Below, one piece after another: positions 7,877 to 16,409 of a stretch of DNA of 50,236 bases. Each line of letters starts with the position of its first letter. Within the stretch, counting starts at the first letter, position 1. Location of the stretch: positions 1 through 50,236 of the forward strand of contig CAIUZK010000006.1 in NCBI GenBank assembly GCA_903903635.1, given 5' to 3'. The notes beneath the pieces were generated by a model, which was not told the DNA's origin, made no database searches, and saw only the letters and a program-made list of their open reading frames with translations. This stretch comes from an uncultured Bacteroidota bacterium (GTDB taxonomy: Bacteria > Bacteroidota > Bacteroidia > Chitinophagales > Chitinophagaceae). A program made the translations under genes and the position numbers.

Positions 7877-9184
7877 ATGAAAAACATCCTGATAGCGCTT
7901 TTGGTTTTGATAACTACAAATGCCGCTGCTCAAAATGACAACAATTTACTTAACTATTTCAGGGCACATAAATGCGGGGCCTGTATTTTGCCTTATAACG
8001 ATAGTGATAAAGGAAAATTAGACTCAAACTTCAAATTTAAATCAAGGTGTGTTGTCTTCACTGAGGATACCATAGAGCATATTCTTGTAGAAGCAAGGAA
8101 AAAAGGAGAAGGTAAAGCTTATGATATAGCATACATTAATCGTCAATTGGGTTATCATTTTGATACAAATAGTAAATTGGTAAGAGTTCGCCTTGCACTA
8201 AAATCTCAGGATACAATAGCGCTAAAAGAACTTTCAGTGGTTAATTATGGAGAAACCGGAAAAAACTCTTTGAACGGCAAAAAGTATACAGGATTACTTG
8301 AAGGGTATGTAGATTCTATTGATGGAAAATGGCTGGATAATATTCCGTACTATTTCCTGGATAACCACAAATTCCAAATCCTTGAACCATTAACTGCTCC
8401 TCCTGCAAAATCAGCGCATGCACATAAACATCACTCAGTTGGGTCCGGATGGATACTGGTGCTGATACCGCTTCTTCTATTTCTGATCTTACTCTACATA
8501 GTTTCTGAATTCCTGAAGGGTTTAAATATGACTGATGTCTTATCGGAAATAACCAATGATAAAGTCATCATCAAGAATCCAGAATACAGCCTTGAAAAGC
8601 TGATTGAGTGGAGCGCTAAATTAAATTCAGGTGGGCTTGAAACTCTTGCAGCTAAATTTATTGCAGTTTCTAATAAAGTGGCTGAGACCTCTACTTCACT
8701 GCAAAAGGCAACGGAAGCCCTTGAAGCAAAAAAAGCAGCTAACCCTGCAGCAAAACCTGCTGATCTTGAAACAGAAACCCAAGCCGTCGATAAAGCTAAA
8801 GCTGAATTGAATAAATTGACTAATGAAAAAAATGAAGCCCAAAAAGCCATTCAGGAATCGAATAATCCGGCCACTTTAGCCAATCTGATTCAACTTTTCC
8901 CAGCTACCATTGAAATATCAAATACTGCTGATAATGGCAGCCGCAAGGGACCACAATACCGACAGAGCGCCAGCAGGCTGATTGCTTTTATCAGCACTGT
9001 ATTAATGATTATTGTAGGGCTCAGCATGACCTGCTTCTATATCTACTATTATCTGCGCACCGATAAAACTCCTGATATGACAGGCCTAACCACCCTTTTG
9101 ATTGCATTAGGTCTGGGTATGTCGCCTTATCTTGTAAATAAACTGGCAGGAGCTATCAACCAAAATAAGGATACTAATAAATAA
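7877..9184 (+). CDS. Membrane protein with exported N-terminal domain and coiled coil
   Basis: The 435-residue protein has a signal peptide (1-19, ending NAAAQ) and an exported domain of ~170 residues with a CGAC motif (33-36). A His-rich linker (HAHKHH) follows, then a transmembrane helix (~191-212), a predicted helical region with an Ala/Lys/Glu-rich coiled coil (~265-330) and two more helices (~367-393 and ~403-421). I do not recognise the family. It sits 9 bp upstream of another multi-pass membrane protein on the same strand, so the two very likely form one complex. Confidence 0.8.
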   Translation: MKNILIALLVLITTNAAAQNDNNLLNYFRAHKCGACILPYNDSDKGKLDSNFKFKSRCVVFTEDTIEHILVEARKKGEGKAYDIAYINRQLGYHFDTNSKLVRVRLALKSQDTIALKELSVVNYGETGKNSLNGKKYTGLLEGYVDSIDGKWLDNIPYYFLDNHKFQILEPLTAPPAKSAHAHKHHSVGSGWILVLIPLLLFLILLYIVSEFLKGLNMTDVLSEITNDKVIIKNPEYSLEKLIEWSAKLNSGGLETLAAKFIAVSNKVAETSTSLQKATEALEAKKAANPAAKPADLETETQAVDKAKAELNKLTNEKNEAQKAIQESNNPATLANLIQLFPATIEISNTADNGSRKGPQYRQSASRLIAFISTVLMIIVGLSMTCFYIYYYLRTDKTPDMTGLTTLLIALGLGMSPYLVNKLAGAINQNKDTNK

Positions 9185-9193
9185 ACTATTATC

Positions 9194-10297
9194 ATGTCCG
9201 GATTCCCGATTTTAGACCTTGTGCTCGGATTGATCTTTATCTATTTCATGCTCAGCATTATATGCAGCACTGCGGTTGAGATTGTACAGTCGCTGGGTAA
9301 ATACAGGGCCAGGCACCTGGAAGAGTGGCTCAGGAAAGTATTTGATCAGCCGGCAATGGATGCTGATGGTAATTTTTACGATCATGCCGGCAATACTTTT
9401 TCGCACGACAGGTTTGGCAACCTGGTTGATAAAATCGGCAGATTGCATAATGGTTCTAAAATGGTTATTCTTGCCGAGGCCATTATGGATCACAGCTCTA
9501 CCACAGGTCTTTCTTTAAAACGCAAATCGAGCACCTATATCGATGCCAGAAACTTTGTTACCGCCCTCCTCGATAATATTTCGCTCGACCCGCCAGGTAC
9601 ACAGCCAAAAGATCCTGTAACCAATCCGCACAACGTGCCTGCCACTGTTGATGATTATATAGCCAAGCTGAACAACACCAAAGTTCTTAGTGCAGAGCTC
9701 AAACGTACATTTATAAGTTATGCCTATGCGGTCAAAGATAATACCCCCGTTGGCACACAACCGATTGAGCTATTCAGAAAGAAAATTGAAGAGTGGTACG
9801 ACTCATCGAATGAAAGATTGACAGGACGGTTCAAAAGGACTTTTGCGCTTCCCTGGACTATTGTCTTTGCTATAGTTATTACCCTTGCTGGCAATATAGA
9901 CAGTGTGGCTATTTCCAAGTATCTGTATGTAAACAAAGATGTGAGTAAAAAACTTGCAGACGATGCAGCCGGGTCGTTAGCAAAATCCGAAAAAATGCTA
10001 AATAATGTTACGGATACTGTGGATGTGAAATTACTCTCCAAGCAGGTGGAAAATTTAAATCAAGTACTCTCTTTAGGGTTTCCTATTGGGTGGAAATCCA
10101 ATTCGAGCGATGATGTCACAATTAAAAGTTTAAAGCCGCATTTCATTGGTTGGCTGGCTACTATTTTTGCCATTATGATGGGGGCGCCTTTTTGGTTCGA
10201 TATGCTGAACAAAGTAGCGAACTTACGAGGTAATGGCACGAAACCAGCTTCCAGCTCAGCCCCGGTTCCCGATCCAGTTAAAAGCACTCCAAAATAG
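9194..10297 (+). CDS. Multi-pass membrane protein, partner of the upstream gene
   Basis: In 367 residues I see an N-terminal helix (~8-30) followed by a basic/acidic segment (RARHLEEWLRKVFDQP). A soluble domain of ~180 residues follows, with a DxDGN..DHAG stretch. A second helix (~217-236) precedes an external loop with helical, Asp/Lys-rich sequence, and a third helix lies at ~313-335. The C-terminus is Pro/Ser-rich. The N-terminal pattern LDLVLGLIFIYFMLSIICSTAVE recalls a family of unknown membrane proteins seen beside accessory loci, but I cannot name a function. It is cotranscribed with the 7877 gene and followed by a terminator. Confidence 0.8.
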   Translation: MSGFPILDLVLGLIFIYFMLSIICSTAVEIVQSLGKYRARHLEEWLRKVFDQPAMDADGNFYDHAGNTFSHDRFGNLVDKIGRLHNGSKMVILAEAIMDHSSTTGLSLKRKSSTYIDARNFVTALLDNISLDPPGTQPKDPVTNPHNVPATVDDYIAKLNNTKVLSAELKRTFISYAYAVKDNTPVGTQPIELFRKKIEEWYDSSNERLTGRFKRTFALPWTIVFAIVITLAGNIDSVAISKYLYVNKDVSKKLADDAAGSLAKSEKMLNNVTDTVDVKLLSKQVENLNQVLSLGFPIGWKSNSSDDVTIKSLKPHFIGWLATIFAIMMGAPFWFDMLNKVANLRGNGTKPASSSAPVPDPVKSTPK

Positions 10298-10358
10298 CTT
10301 TTCCAGGTGTGGTAAAAAGCAACTTTCGCATTTTCAGTTACAACATTATCTATGATGA

Positions 10359-10384
10359 ATAAAGCCCCAAAACCGGGGCTTTAT
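10359..10384. terminator. Bidirectional terminator
   Basis: ATAAAGCCCC (10359-10368) pairs perfectly with GGGGCTTTAT (10375-10384) over a 6-nt loop. It lies between the convergent membrane-protein gene and the 10411 gene. Confidence 0.85.
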
Positions 10385-10410
10385 GACTTTTGAATATCCT
10401 GTAATCATTA

Positions 10411-10842
10411 CTATTCCACTGTTTCAGCAACTACCTCATTGGTTAGTTCGTAATACTTATTATCATCGCCCCTTACCCTCCAGTATTTGCGCTTGCTCTT
10501 TAGGGTGTTTCCTTTAAAGCTGCCTGCATAATCGTTAAACTCCTTCTCGATGGGTGCATGGGTAAATGGCTTACCCAGTAACGACTGAATGGCAGGCGCG
10601 GTATCCCTGCTTTCTCTGTTCTCATTTTCTATATGGGCCGATTTAGAATTTTTCTTATATCCTACAAACCTGGCTGGTGCAAAATGATTCTGCCCATTCA
10701 CTTTGTAAATGATCATCGACCTGCCTTTCTTTACGAGGTCCCGCGCAAATTCTTTCTCCTCGGGCACATCCGAGTTGAGATAATGCTCAATGGTTTTTAT
10801 ATTCTCAATGATCTGCTCAACATTCTCTACAAAGTGCAACAT
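10411..10842 (-). CDS. Hypothetical 143-residue protein
   Basis: This soluble protein has no signal peptide. The central segment GRSMIIYKVNGQNHFAPARFVGYKKNS, followed by IENENRESRDTAPAI and a basic region (KSKRKYWRVRG), resembles stand-alone domains seen fused to or beside HNH-type nucleases and other accessory proteins. I cannot assign it firmly. The N-terminal 40 residues are helical and acidic. It begins the accessory island at 10.4-13 kb. It reads alone on the minus strand and shares a terminator with the plus-strand gene. Confidence 0.65.
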   Translation of the reverse strand: MLHFVENVEQIIENIKTIEHYLNSDVPEEKEFARDLVKKGRSMIIYKVNGQNHFAPARFVGYKKNSKSAHIENENRESRDTAPAIQSLLGKPFTHAPIEKEFNDYAGSFKGNTLKSKRKYWRVRGDDNKYYELTNEVVAETVE

Positions 10843-10970
10843 AATACCTGGTTGTTTTAGAAATAAACAATAAATCGGGCAAGCTTCCGCTACCGGGAAA
10901 TTGCCGGGAAGTCTGTAAGGTAGCCTTTATATCCGGTTATGCTTGATTTATTTGTTGACTCGGTGAATAG

Positions 10971-11095
10971 TTGATTGGTTGATTGGTTGATATGTTGATA
11001 TGTTGATTGGTTGGTTAGTTGGTTGGTTGGTTGGTTGATAAGTTGATAAGTTGATAAGTTGATAAGTTGATAAGTTGAGTGGTTGAGTGGTTGTT
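10971..11095. repeat. TTGATAAG/TTGATTGG microrepeat tract
   Basis: About 125 bp consists almost entirely of 4-9-nt repeats: TTGATTGG, TTGGTTGG, then five TTGATAAG units and GTTGAGTGG. The reverse-complement type (CTTATCAA repeats) occurs at 527-565 and 1337-1378. It lies between the 10411 gene and the SUKH-like gene, and no gene overlaps it. Confidence 0.9.
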
Positions 11096-11128
11096 TTTGG
11101 TAGTGGAGTATATGAAGTATTATTGGGG

Positions 11129-11611
11129 CTATAACTTAAAATAATCCTGCCAGTAGCTTACGTCTGTTTTCGGGTTATCATGGCGGATGGAACTCATGAA
11201 GAGATCCAACTCTATGCTATTGTAAGGATTTTGTTGCAGCGCTTCCGGGTTTTCCCGGCCTGAGCATATAACTTTGAATTGCTCTATTATCTTCATGAAA
11301 TTGGTGAAGGAGTCGGCTATAACAAATGATTGCCATTTCCGGTCGCCCTTGATAGCGGTCATTACAACCAGGTTATCCGATTTTTTATCTACTATCACCG
11401 GGTCGCCCACGACCCTGTCATCACCAATGAGCAACCAGTCTTTGGGCCAGTCTTTATCCTGGTCGTAGTTAAAGCTCATTCCTTCAAAATCCTCTTCGAA
11501 ACCTGTGGCAACTTTATCCAGATCAGACAACTTCTTAAAGCGGATGCCCGAATAGCCAATGCTAAACGAGGGCCCAGTTGTCAAATATTTATACACGGAA
11601 TCTATATTCAT
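11129..11611 (-). CDS. SMI1/KNR4 (SUKH)-like protein
   Basis: The 160-residue protein carries the signature of the SUKH superfamily. A short helical start is followed by KDWLLIGDDRVVGDPVIVDK, then VVMTAIKGDRKWQSFVIADSF and a C-terminal helix (NFMKIIEQF). Members often serve as immunity proteins against secreted nuclease and other polymorphic toxins, and occur singly as orphan immunity genes. No toxin gene is adjacent. The assignment rests on pattern recognition; the toxin it would neutralise, if any, is unknown. It has no signal peptide, so it acts in the cytoplasm. Confidence 0.7.
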   Translation of the reverse strand: MNIDSVYKYLTTGPSFSIGYSGIRFKKLSDLDKVATGFEEDFEGMSFNYDQDKDWPKDWLLIGDDRVVGDPVIVDKKSDNLVVMTAIKGDRKWQSFVIADSFTNFMKIIEQFKVICSGRENPEALQQNPYNSIELDLFMSSIRHDNPKTDVSYWQDYFKL

Positions 11612-11664
11612 AGAAGTAAGTTTAGCAAAATAATTAAAAGACTAGAAATTTTGAAGGCTATTAG

Positions 11665-11720
11665 AATTGCACACAGAGCCAAAATATACTTATGCACAGT
11701 TTTATATTGATAATCAAACC
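11665..11720 (-). repeat. Half copy (R4) of the 101-bp element
   Basis: Read on the minus strand, this segment matches the right half of R1, including GATTATCAATA, GTGCA and the terminal repeat GTGTGCAATT followed by CTAAT. The left half, with its AATTGCACAC end, is missing. It lies upstream of the SUKH-like gene. Confidence 0.65.
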
Positions 11721-11797
11721 CTAAACCCCAAAAGAGGGCTTCATATGAGGATAAATTTTCAGCTTAGCAATACATTCTTAAATGGGTGATATTTGGT

Positions 11798-12190
11798 TTA
11801 CCATTGTATCATTTCCAGGCCACCTATTTCATTAAAGTGTTTATCACGCGTTACTACAGTTAAATTATGCTGAATTGCAATAGCTGCAATCCAAATATCG
11901 TTTTCCGGTATTGGTTTTCCTTTCTTTCTTAATGCAGCTTTGATTTTCCCATAGGTTAGTGCAGTACCTTCATCTACCTTTAATAGTTGATAGTCGCTGA
12001 TAATTCCTTGTATTTCTAAAATACCCTTTTCTGTTTGTATAGTATAATACGCTCCATAATACAATTCGCCAATCACAATAACAGGAATAAAAATTTCACT
12101 TGCACTTTCAATCTGAACTGCAATAGCCAGTTCACCTTTAAGCAATGCTATGATGATGTTTGTATCTAATAACAGCTTATTTCCAGTCAT
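11798..12190 (-). CDS. vapC: PIN-domain toxin, VapC type
   Basis: The frame is open from 12220, but the PIN domain begins at MTGNKLLLDTN (ATG at 12190), giving 130 residues, the normal VapC size. The acidic metal-binding residues are in place: Asp in LLDTN, Glu in GELYYG, Asp in ENDIWIAA and Asp in TRDKHF. PIN toxins are Mg-dependent ribonucleases that cut tRNA or rRNA and are neutralised by the cognate antitoxin. It overlaps the upstream antitoxin gene by 14 bp on the same strand, the usual arrangement for a type II pair. Confidence 0.85.
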   Translation of the reverse strand: MTGNKLLLDTNIIIALLKGELAIAVQIESASEIFIPVIVIGELYYGAYYTIQTEKGILEIQGIISDYQLLKVDEGTALTYGKIKAALRKKGKPIPENDIWIAAIAIQHNLTVVTRDKHFNEIGGLEMIQW

Positions 12191-12407
12191 CTTCGTTGAT
12201 TTGTTCACATCCTTCTTCAATTGCTTTTTCGATTAGGTCAGCATCCTCCTTACTCCATTTACCTAAGAACTTATGAGCGGAAGTCGGTTTGGCTTTCTGA
12301 GCATTGCCGGCTTTCTGTATTATTGTTTCCAGTTCTGTCAGCATCGCTTCATCTTCTGATTTCAACACTTCTTCAATCAGGTGTAATCTCTGTGTTTCTG
12401 TGAACAT
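12177..12407 (-). CDS. Antitoxin partner of the PIN toxin
   Basis: The frame opens at 12431, but a TAAATTTG -7 box (12437-12430) overlaps that start. Translation is therefore expected from the ATG at 12407, giving 76 residues. The protein is acidic and helical, ending EKAIEEGCEQINEDDWK. This C-terminal pattern is common in Bacteroidota antitoxins placed before PIN toxins. No clear DNA-binding fold is recognised in the N-terminal half (TETQRLHLIEEVLKSEDEAM). Its role is inferred from the 14-bp overlap with the toxin gene. Confidence 0.75.
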   Translation of the reverse strand: MFTETQRLHLIEEVLKSEDEAMLTELETIIQKAGNAQKAKPTSAHKFLGKWSKEDADLIEKAIEEGCEQINEDDWK

Positions 12408-12429
12408 GGTATAATTACATTTGTTTCTC

Positions 12430-12437
12430 AAATTTAC
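12430..12437 (-). promoter_or_regulatory. -7 element of the VapBC-type operon
   Basis: The minus strand reads TAAATTTG (12437-12430), a full match to TAnnTTTG. The expected transcription start near 12424 lies upstream of the ATG at 12407, and this decides the antitoxin start. Confidence 0.55.
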
Positions 12438-12514
12438 TACAAAATTTCTTTTTAGTTATTTCTCTTATCTCCTGCATTACCCAATTGTAAATGACTTTGC
12501 TTTTTCGGATAATT

Positions 12515-12853
12515 TTACCTGGGTATTACATTAAACTTATCTGTACCTGGTATGCGCTCCAGTTCTGTGCCGATGGGCAGATCAAGATAAGGGATGATGG
12601 CTGGGTCGTAATTGGCAATGGTATTTACTGCATACCTACACAGGTTATCTGCTTCATCCACATATTCATCGGTTTCTGTGCCCGAAAAAAACTGCCATCC
12701 GCTGTCCCAGTCATTGTAGGGGTCATCCCTGAACATGTATCCTACTTTCATGCCATCTACAGTAATTTTATCGGTTGCGATACAGCCTGACCTTCCTTCT
12801 ACCATCTTCACAATTTCATCTGCTGACAACTTAAATTTTTTCTCTTTGGCCAT
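12515..12853 (-). CDS. Imm33-like (DUF2185) protein
   Basis: From the ATG at 12853 the protein has 112 residues. The segment GYMFRDDPYNDWDSGWQFFSG, then YVDEADN and YAVNTIANYDPAIIPYLDLPIGT, matches the DUF2185/Imm33 family as I know it. This family contains immunity proteins of polymorphic-toxin systems. No toxin is adjacent. The frame upstream of 12853 runs through the R3 repeat and is not coding; a TATATTTG -7 box at 12881-12874 supports the shorter start, with a leader of about 14 nt. Confidence 0.82.
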   Translation of the reverse strand: MAKEKKFKLSADEIVKMVEGRSGCIATDKITVDGMKVGYMFRDDPYNDWDSGWQFFSGTETDEYVDEADNLCRYAVNTIANYDPAIIPYLDLPIGTELERIPGTDKFNVIPR

Positions 12854-12873
12854 TATTCGTGTATTGATACCTA

Positions 12874-12881
12874 CAAATATA
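12874..12881 (-). promoter_or_regulatory. -7 element of the Imm33-like gene
   Basis: The minus strand reads TATATTTG (12881-12874), matching TAnnTTTG, 21 bp upstream of the chosen ATG. The adjacent R3 repeat (12934-13048) lies where the -33 element and upstream region would be. Confidence 0.6.
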
Positions 12882-12933
12882 AAAAAGGCATGGAAGAACT
12901 TTGCATTAAACTCCTTGGTACTGGCTGGCTTAA

Positions 12934-13048
12934 AATTGCACACCAGTGTGCAAAAAATATTATTGCACAATTTTTTATTGTGAATCAATGGTTTAGCACT
13001 GAAAAATTGCGCATTTGGATGCCATGTGTGCAATTTTTGTGTGCAATT
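12934..13048 (-). repeat. Copy R3 of the terminal-inverted-repeat element
   Basis: On the plus strand AATTGCACAC (12934-12943) opens the element and GTGTGCAATT appears twice at the far end (13026-13035 and 13039-13048). Read on the minus strand the interior aligns with R1/R2 (AATGCGCAAT, then AATAAAAAATTGTGCAA, then ATATTTTTTGC). Before it stands TTCAGAC, as before R2. It occupies the promoter-proximal region of the Imm33-like gene. Confidence 0.85.
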
Positions 13049-13940
13049 TTGTCTGAACTAGGATTCTCTTGATTAAAGGATTATAGGATCATTTGCGTAC
13101 CGTCATTTGAGATACTTCTGGTTTGCTTCATAAAACTTCAGGTTTTGCTTCCGGTTGCTTCTGGCTTTACTTCTGGTTTTGGGCGAAAAACTTCTGGTTT
13201 ACTTCCGGAAGTTTCCAGAAATCGGAAGTTTTTAAAAATTGCAAATAGTTCATTTTCAGTTGCTTATATGTTTTTATGCGAAAATGAAGGTGCTGAGGTG
13301 ATTGATTACTGGTATATTTATCAATGCAAAAGTTATTTTATTTAAAATATTTTTGAATTATAACTTATACATAGTTTAATAAATTGTCATTTAGTGTTAA
13401 TTTTGACGCAAAGGTAAGATTAATGGTTTTATTTTCCAATTTTATATAGTAAATATGTTGTTAAAATTGGATTTTCGGTTATCCTACAGAAATACTTCGG
13501 GTCAAGCAAGGGAGCTTGCGCTTATTAGCACTGGATTATTAATGCTTTGCACTTACCCATATTGTGAACCTATTTATGATGGACAAATTATACGTAAAAG
13601 ACGTTGCCTGGGATAACGGTAAGTAAAAAATGCAGTTGCGAGTAGCATCCGGCTGCTTGCGTTTGAAGGCCCATTCGGCTGTCGCTCATGGCAGGCTCTT
13701 GAGATGGAATTTTATAGGCACATCCAGATTCCCTACGGAAAATCTGGATGAACATTTTGTTTTTTTATTTTAGAGAGAAGAACTGGAACAACGGGTGAAG
13801 ACGGATTCAATCCGTCTCTACCTATTTCTTAAATTTTTGCTCAATATTTATCCTCTCTTGAACGGTGCCACCGCCACTGAAGCCATATAAAGATCCAATG
13901 CCCGGACAAAAAAATCAATAACAATCCCCATCTTTTTACA
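13049..13940. other. Gene-free region with low-complexity tract and hairpin
   Basis: No supported gene lies here. 13110-13215 is built from repeats of CTTCTGGTTT and variants. At 13722-13749 a 9-bp stem ATCCAGATT/AATCTGGAT is followed by a T-rich stretch, which looks like a plus-strand terminator with no gene upstream. A short frame at 13579-13626 (MDKLYVKDVAWDNGK) and the frame before it read somewhat like protein and may be remnants of a lost gene. I could not identify a family. Confidence 0.4.
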
Positions 13941-13950
13941 AAAGCAAAAA

Positions 13951-13970
13951 GCCCCGGAAATCTCCGGGGC
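13951..13970 (-). terminator. Terminator of the ATP synthase operon
   Basis: GCCCCGGA (13951-13958) pairs with TCCGGGGC (13963-13970) over a 4-nt loop. On the minus strand it is followed by TTTTTGCTTTTG. It lies 26 bp after the atpA stop and ends the operon, without an atpG gene. Confidence 0.92.
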
Positions 13971-13995
13971 CCTCACTATAAAAATCAATTAATAA

Positions 13996-15576
13996 TTACT
14001 TCTTAAACTGCGGAATCAACTCATTAGCCAGTTGCTTCATTTTGTTCAGGCCATCTTCTGGTAAGTTACCCTTCTTGAATTCCGCCAGCACATCAGGTAG
14101 TTTCAATTCCATCTGCTGCAGGAAGATTTCTTCGAATGCCTTGATGTTTTTCACTGGTACTTCGCGGATCAGGTTATTGGTACCGAGGTATACAATAGCT
14201 ACCTGTTTTTCTACGCTGTAGGGGTTGTACTGCAATTGTTTCAGGATTTCCACGTTACGGCTGCCTTTGTCAATTACGTTCTTGGTTGCGGCATCGAGGT
14301 CACCACCAAATTTTGAGAAGGCTTCCATTTCACGGAAAAGCGCCTGGTCGAGTTTCAGGGTACCTGCCACTTTCTTCATGGATTTGATCTGTGCATTACC
14401 ACCCACGCGGCTTACCGAGATACCCACGTTGATGGCGGGACGGATACCGGAGTTGAACAGGTTGGACTCAAGGAATATCTGTCCGTCGGTGATCGAGATC
14501 ACGTTGGTTGGGATATAAGCTGATACGTCACCAGCCTGAGTTTCGATGATAGGTAACGCGGTAAGTGAACCACCACCTTTTACCAGATGACGGATACTCT
14601 CAGGAAGATCATTCATTTTACTAGCCACATCATCGTTACCGATAACCTTGGCAGAGCGCTCGAGCAAGCGGCTATGCAGGTAGAATACATCTCCCGGATA
14701 AGCCTCACGTCCTGGTGGACGGCGGAGCAGCAGCGATACCTCGCGGTAAGCCACAGCCTGTTTGGAAAGGTCATCGTAGATAACCAGCGCTGGCCTTCCG
14801 GTATCGCGGAAGAACTCACCAATCGCAGCACCCGCAAATGGAGCGTAGAACTGCAACGGAGCCGGCTCGGATGCAGATGCAGCAACTATGGTAGTATAAT
14901 CCATAGCGCCATTTTCCTGCAGGGTTTTCATCACACCGGCAACGGTAGATGCTTTCTGGCCGATAGCTACATAAATACAATATACCGGTTTGCCGGCAGC
15001 AAAAAATTCTTTCTGGTTAATGATCGTATCGATACAGATAGCTGTTTTACCCGTCTGACGGTCGCCGATAACCAACTCACGCTGTCCGCGGCCGATAGGG
15101 ATCATCGCGTCGATCGCTTTGATACCTGTCTGCAATGGCTCTTTTACAGGCTCACGAAACAGTACGCCAGGCGCTTTACGCTCAAGCGGCATTTCATAAA
15201 GTTGACCTGCAATAGGTCCTTTACCATCGATAGGCTCACCGAGTGTATTTACCACACGGCCAACCATACCATCGCCTACCATAATAGAGGCGATCTTATT
15301 GGTGCGTTTTACAGTATCACCTTCGCGGATCTCCATATAGTCACCCATAAGTACCACACCCACATTATCCTCTTCCAGGTTAAGTGCGATGGCTTTAACA
15401 CCATTAGCGAATTCAACGAGTTCACCCTGACGTACGCCATTGAGGCCATATACGCGGGCGATACCATCACCTATCTGCAATACGGTACCTACTTCTTCCA
15501 ATGTGGCAGCACTGTCCACGTGGCTTAACTGTTGGCGCAATATCGCCGATATCTCATCCGGTTTAATATCAACCAT
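13996..15576 (-). CDS. atpA: ATP synthase F1 subunit alpha
   Basis: The 526-residue protein is full length for the family. The P-loop GDRQTGKT follows ELVI, and [21 protein letters not shown] and [17 protein letters not shown] are the classic alpha-subunit blocks; [15 protein letters not shown] lies in the C-terminal part. Alpha forms the alternating hexamer with beta and holds the non-catalytic nucleotide sites. It is the last gene of the operon, 188 bp after atpH. That gap is unusually long and full of short repeats. Confidence 0.98.
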   Translation of the reverse strand: MVDIKPDEISAILRQQLSHVDSAATLEEVGTVLQIGDGIARVYGLNGVRQGELVEFANGVKAIALNLEEDNVGVVLMGDYMEIREGDTVKRTNKIASIMVGDGMVGRVVNTLGEPIDGKGPIAGQLYEMPLERKAPGVLFREPVKEPLQTGIKAIDAMIPIGRGQRELVIGDRQTGKTAICIDTIINQKEFFAAGKPVYCIYVAIGQKASTVAGVMKTLQENGAMDYTTIVAASASEPAPLQFYAPFAGAAIGEFFRDTGRPALVIYDDLSKQAVAYREVSLLLRRPPGREAYPGDVFYLHSRLLERSAKVIGNDDVASKMNDLPESIRHLVKGGGSLTALPIIETQAGDVSAYIPTNVISITDGQIFLESNLFNSGIRPAINVGISVSRVGGNAQIKSMKKVAGTLKLDQALFREMEAFSKFGGDLDAATKNVIDKGSRNVEILKQLQYNPYSVEKQVAIVYLGTNNLIREVPVKNIKAFEEIFLQQMELKLPDVLAEFKKGNLPEDGLNKMKQLANELIPQFKK

Positions 15577-15764
15577 ATATCTGTTTTTTTAAAAGTCTTT
15601 TTTTATTAGTCGAAGGTTTAAAGTCGAAAGTCGAAAGCTGTTATTTAAAATAAGTCGAAAGACTATAGTATAAAGTATAAAGCTGTTTACCCTGAAAAAT
15701 TAAACCTTTTTTATTTTTTCTTTATTACCGCATTAACGCATTCTCACATTATCGCATTACCACA
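15577..15764. repeat. Short-repeat spacer between atpH and atpA
   Basis: The segment contains repeats of AGTCGAAAG and ATAAAGTATAAAG (15609-15682) and of CGCATTA (15728-15765). A similar tract of TAGTTAGCACATAG/AAAGTAGA repeats separates rpsO and pnp (28980-29040). No promoter box or terminator is clear. Confidence 0.7.
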
Positions 15765-16331
15765 CTAGCCTATCTTGCTTTCGTAGCTCTTGTCAATCAC
15801 CTTCGATTTGAAATCGTTAAGGCTCTTGCGCACACTTGCATCAAACAATTTATCTTCTACTTCTATCACAAAACCACCTATCAGCTTTTCGTCTACAATA
15901 GTTTTCAGTTCTACCGTATCCTTAGGCATATATGCAGCGATCTTTGACTTAATGCTTTCTTTAAAAGAATCGCCCATAGGGGCTGCAGTAGTGAGGGTTA
16001 CGGTTCTTATGTTCTTTAAAACATTGTATTGAGTCTGGAAAGCTTCTGCAATCTCAGGGAGATTAGATTCACGACCTTTTGCAACCAGCAGGTTAACAAA
16101 AATCTGTGTCAACTGGCTCACGTTACGGCCTTCCAGCAATAGTCTCACCACATTCAGCTTCTTATCTCCGTGAATAACAGGACTGCGCAGCATTACAACA
16201 AAATCGTGGCTCTGATGGCATATGCTACTCAAGAGTTGCATATCCTTAAGCGTTTCCTCAACACTGTTTCTTTCAACAGCCAGGTCGAGGAGTGATTTCG
16301 CATATCTTGTCGCGAGGCGGGGATTTTGCAT
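15765..16331 (-). CDS. atpH: ATP synthase F1 subunit delta
   Basis: The 188-residue protein starts QNPRLATRYAKSLLDLAVE, the typical delta/OSCP N-terminus. It ends with the conserved beta segment VDEKLIGGFVIEVEDKLFDASVRKSLNDFK. Delta sits on top of F1 and ties it to the peripheral stalk formed by the b subunits. The gene follows atpF by 78 bp. Length and motifs are normal. Confidence 0.96.
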   Translation of the reverse strand: MQNPRLATRYAKSLLDLAVERNSVEETLKDMQLLSSICHQSHDFVVMLRSPVIHGDKKLNVVRLLLEGRNVSQLTQIFVNLLVAKGRESNLPEIAEAFQTQYNVLKNIRTVTLTTAAPMGDSFKESIKSKIAAYMPKDTVELKTIVDEKLIGGFVIEVEDKLFDASVRKSLNDFKSKVIDKSYESKIG

Positions 16332-16409
16332 ATCTAACTAAAAATTCAAAAAGTAAAAATTCAAAACACATCTGCTATCTCCCTATCAGGGGAGGCAGAG
16401 TGGTCTGTA

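Noticed and set aside
14587..15528. Long plus-strand frame of 313 codons
   Set aside because: It is the antisense shadow of atpA.
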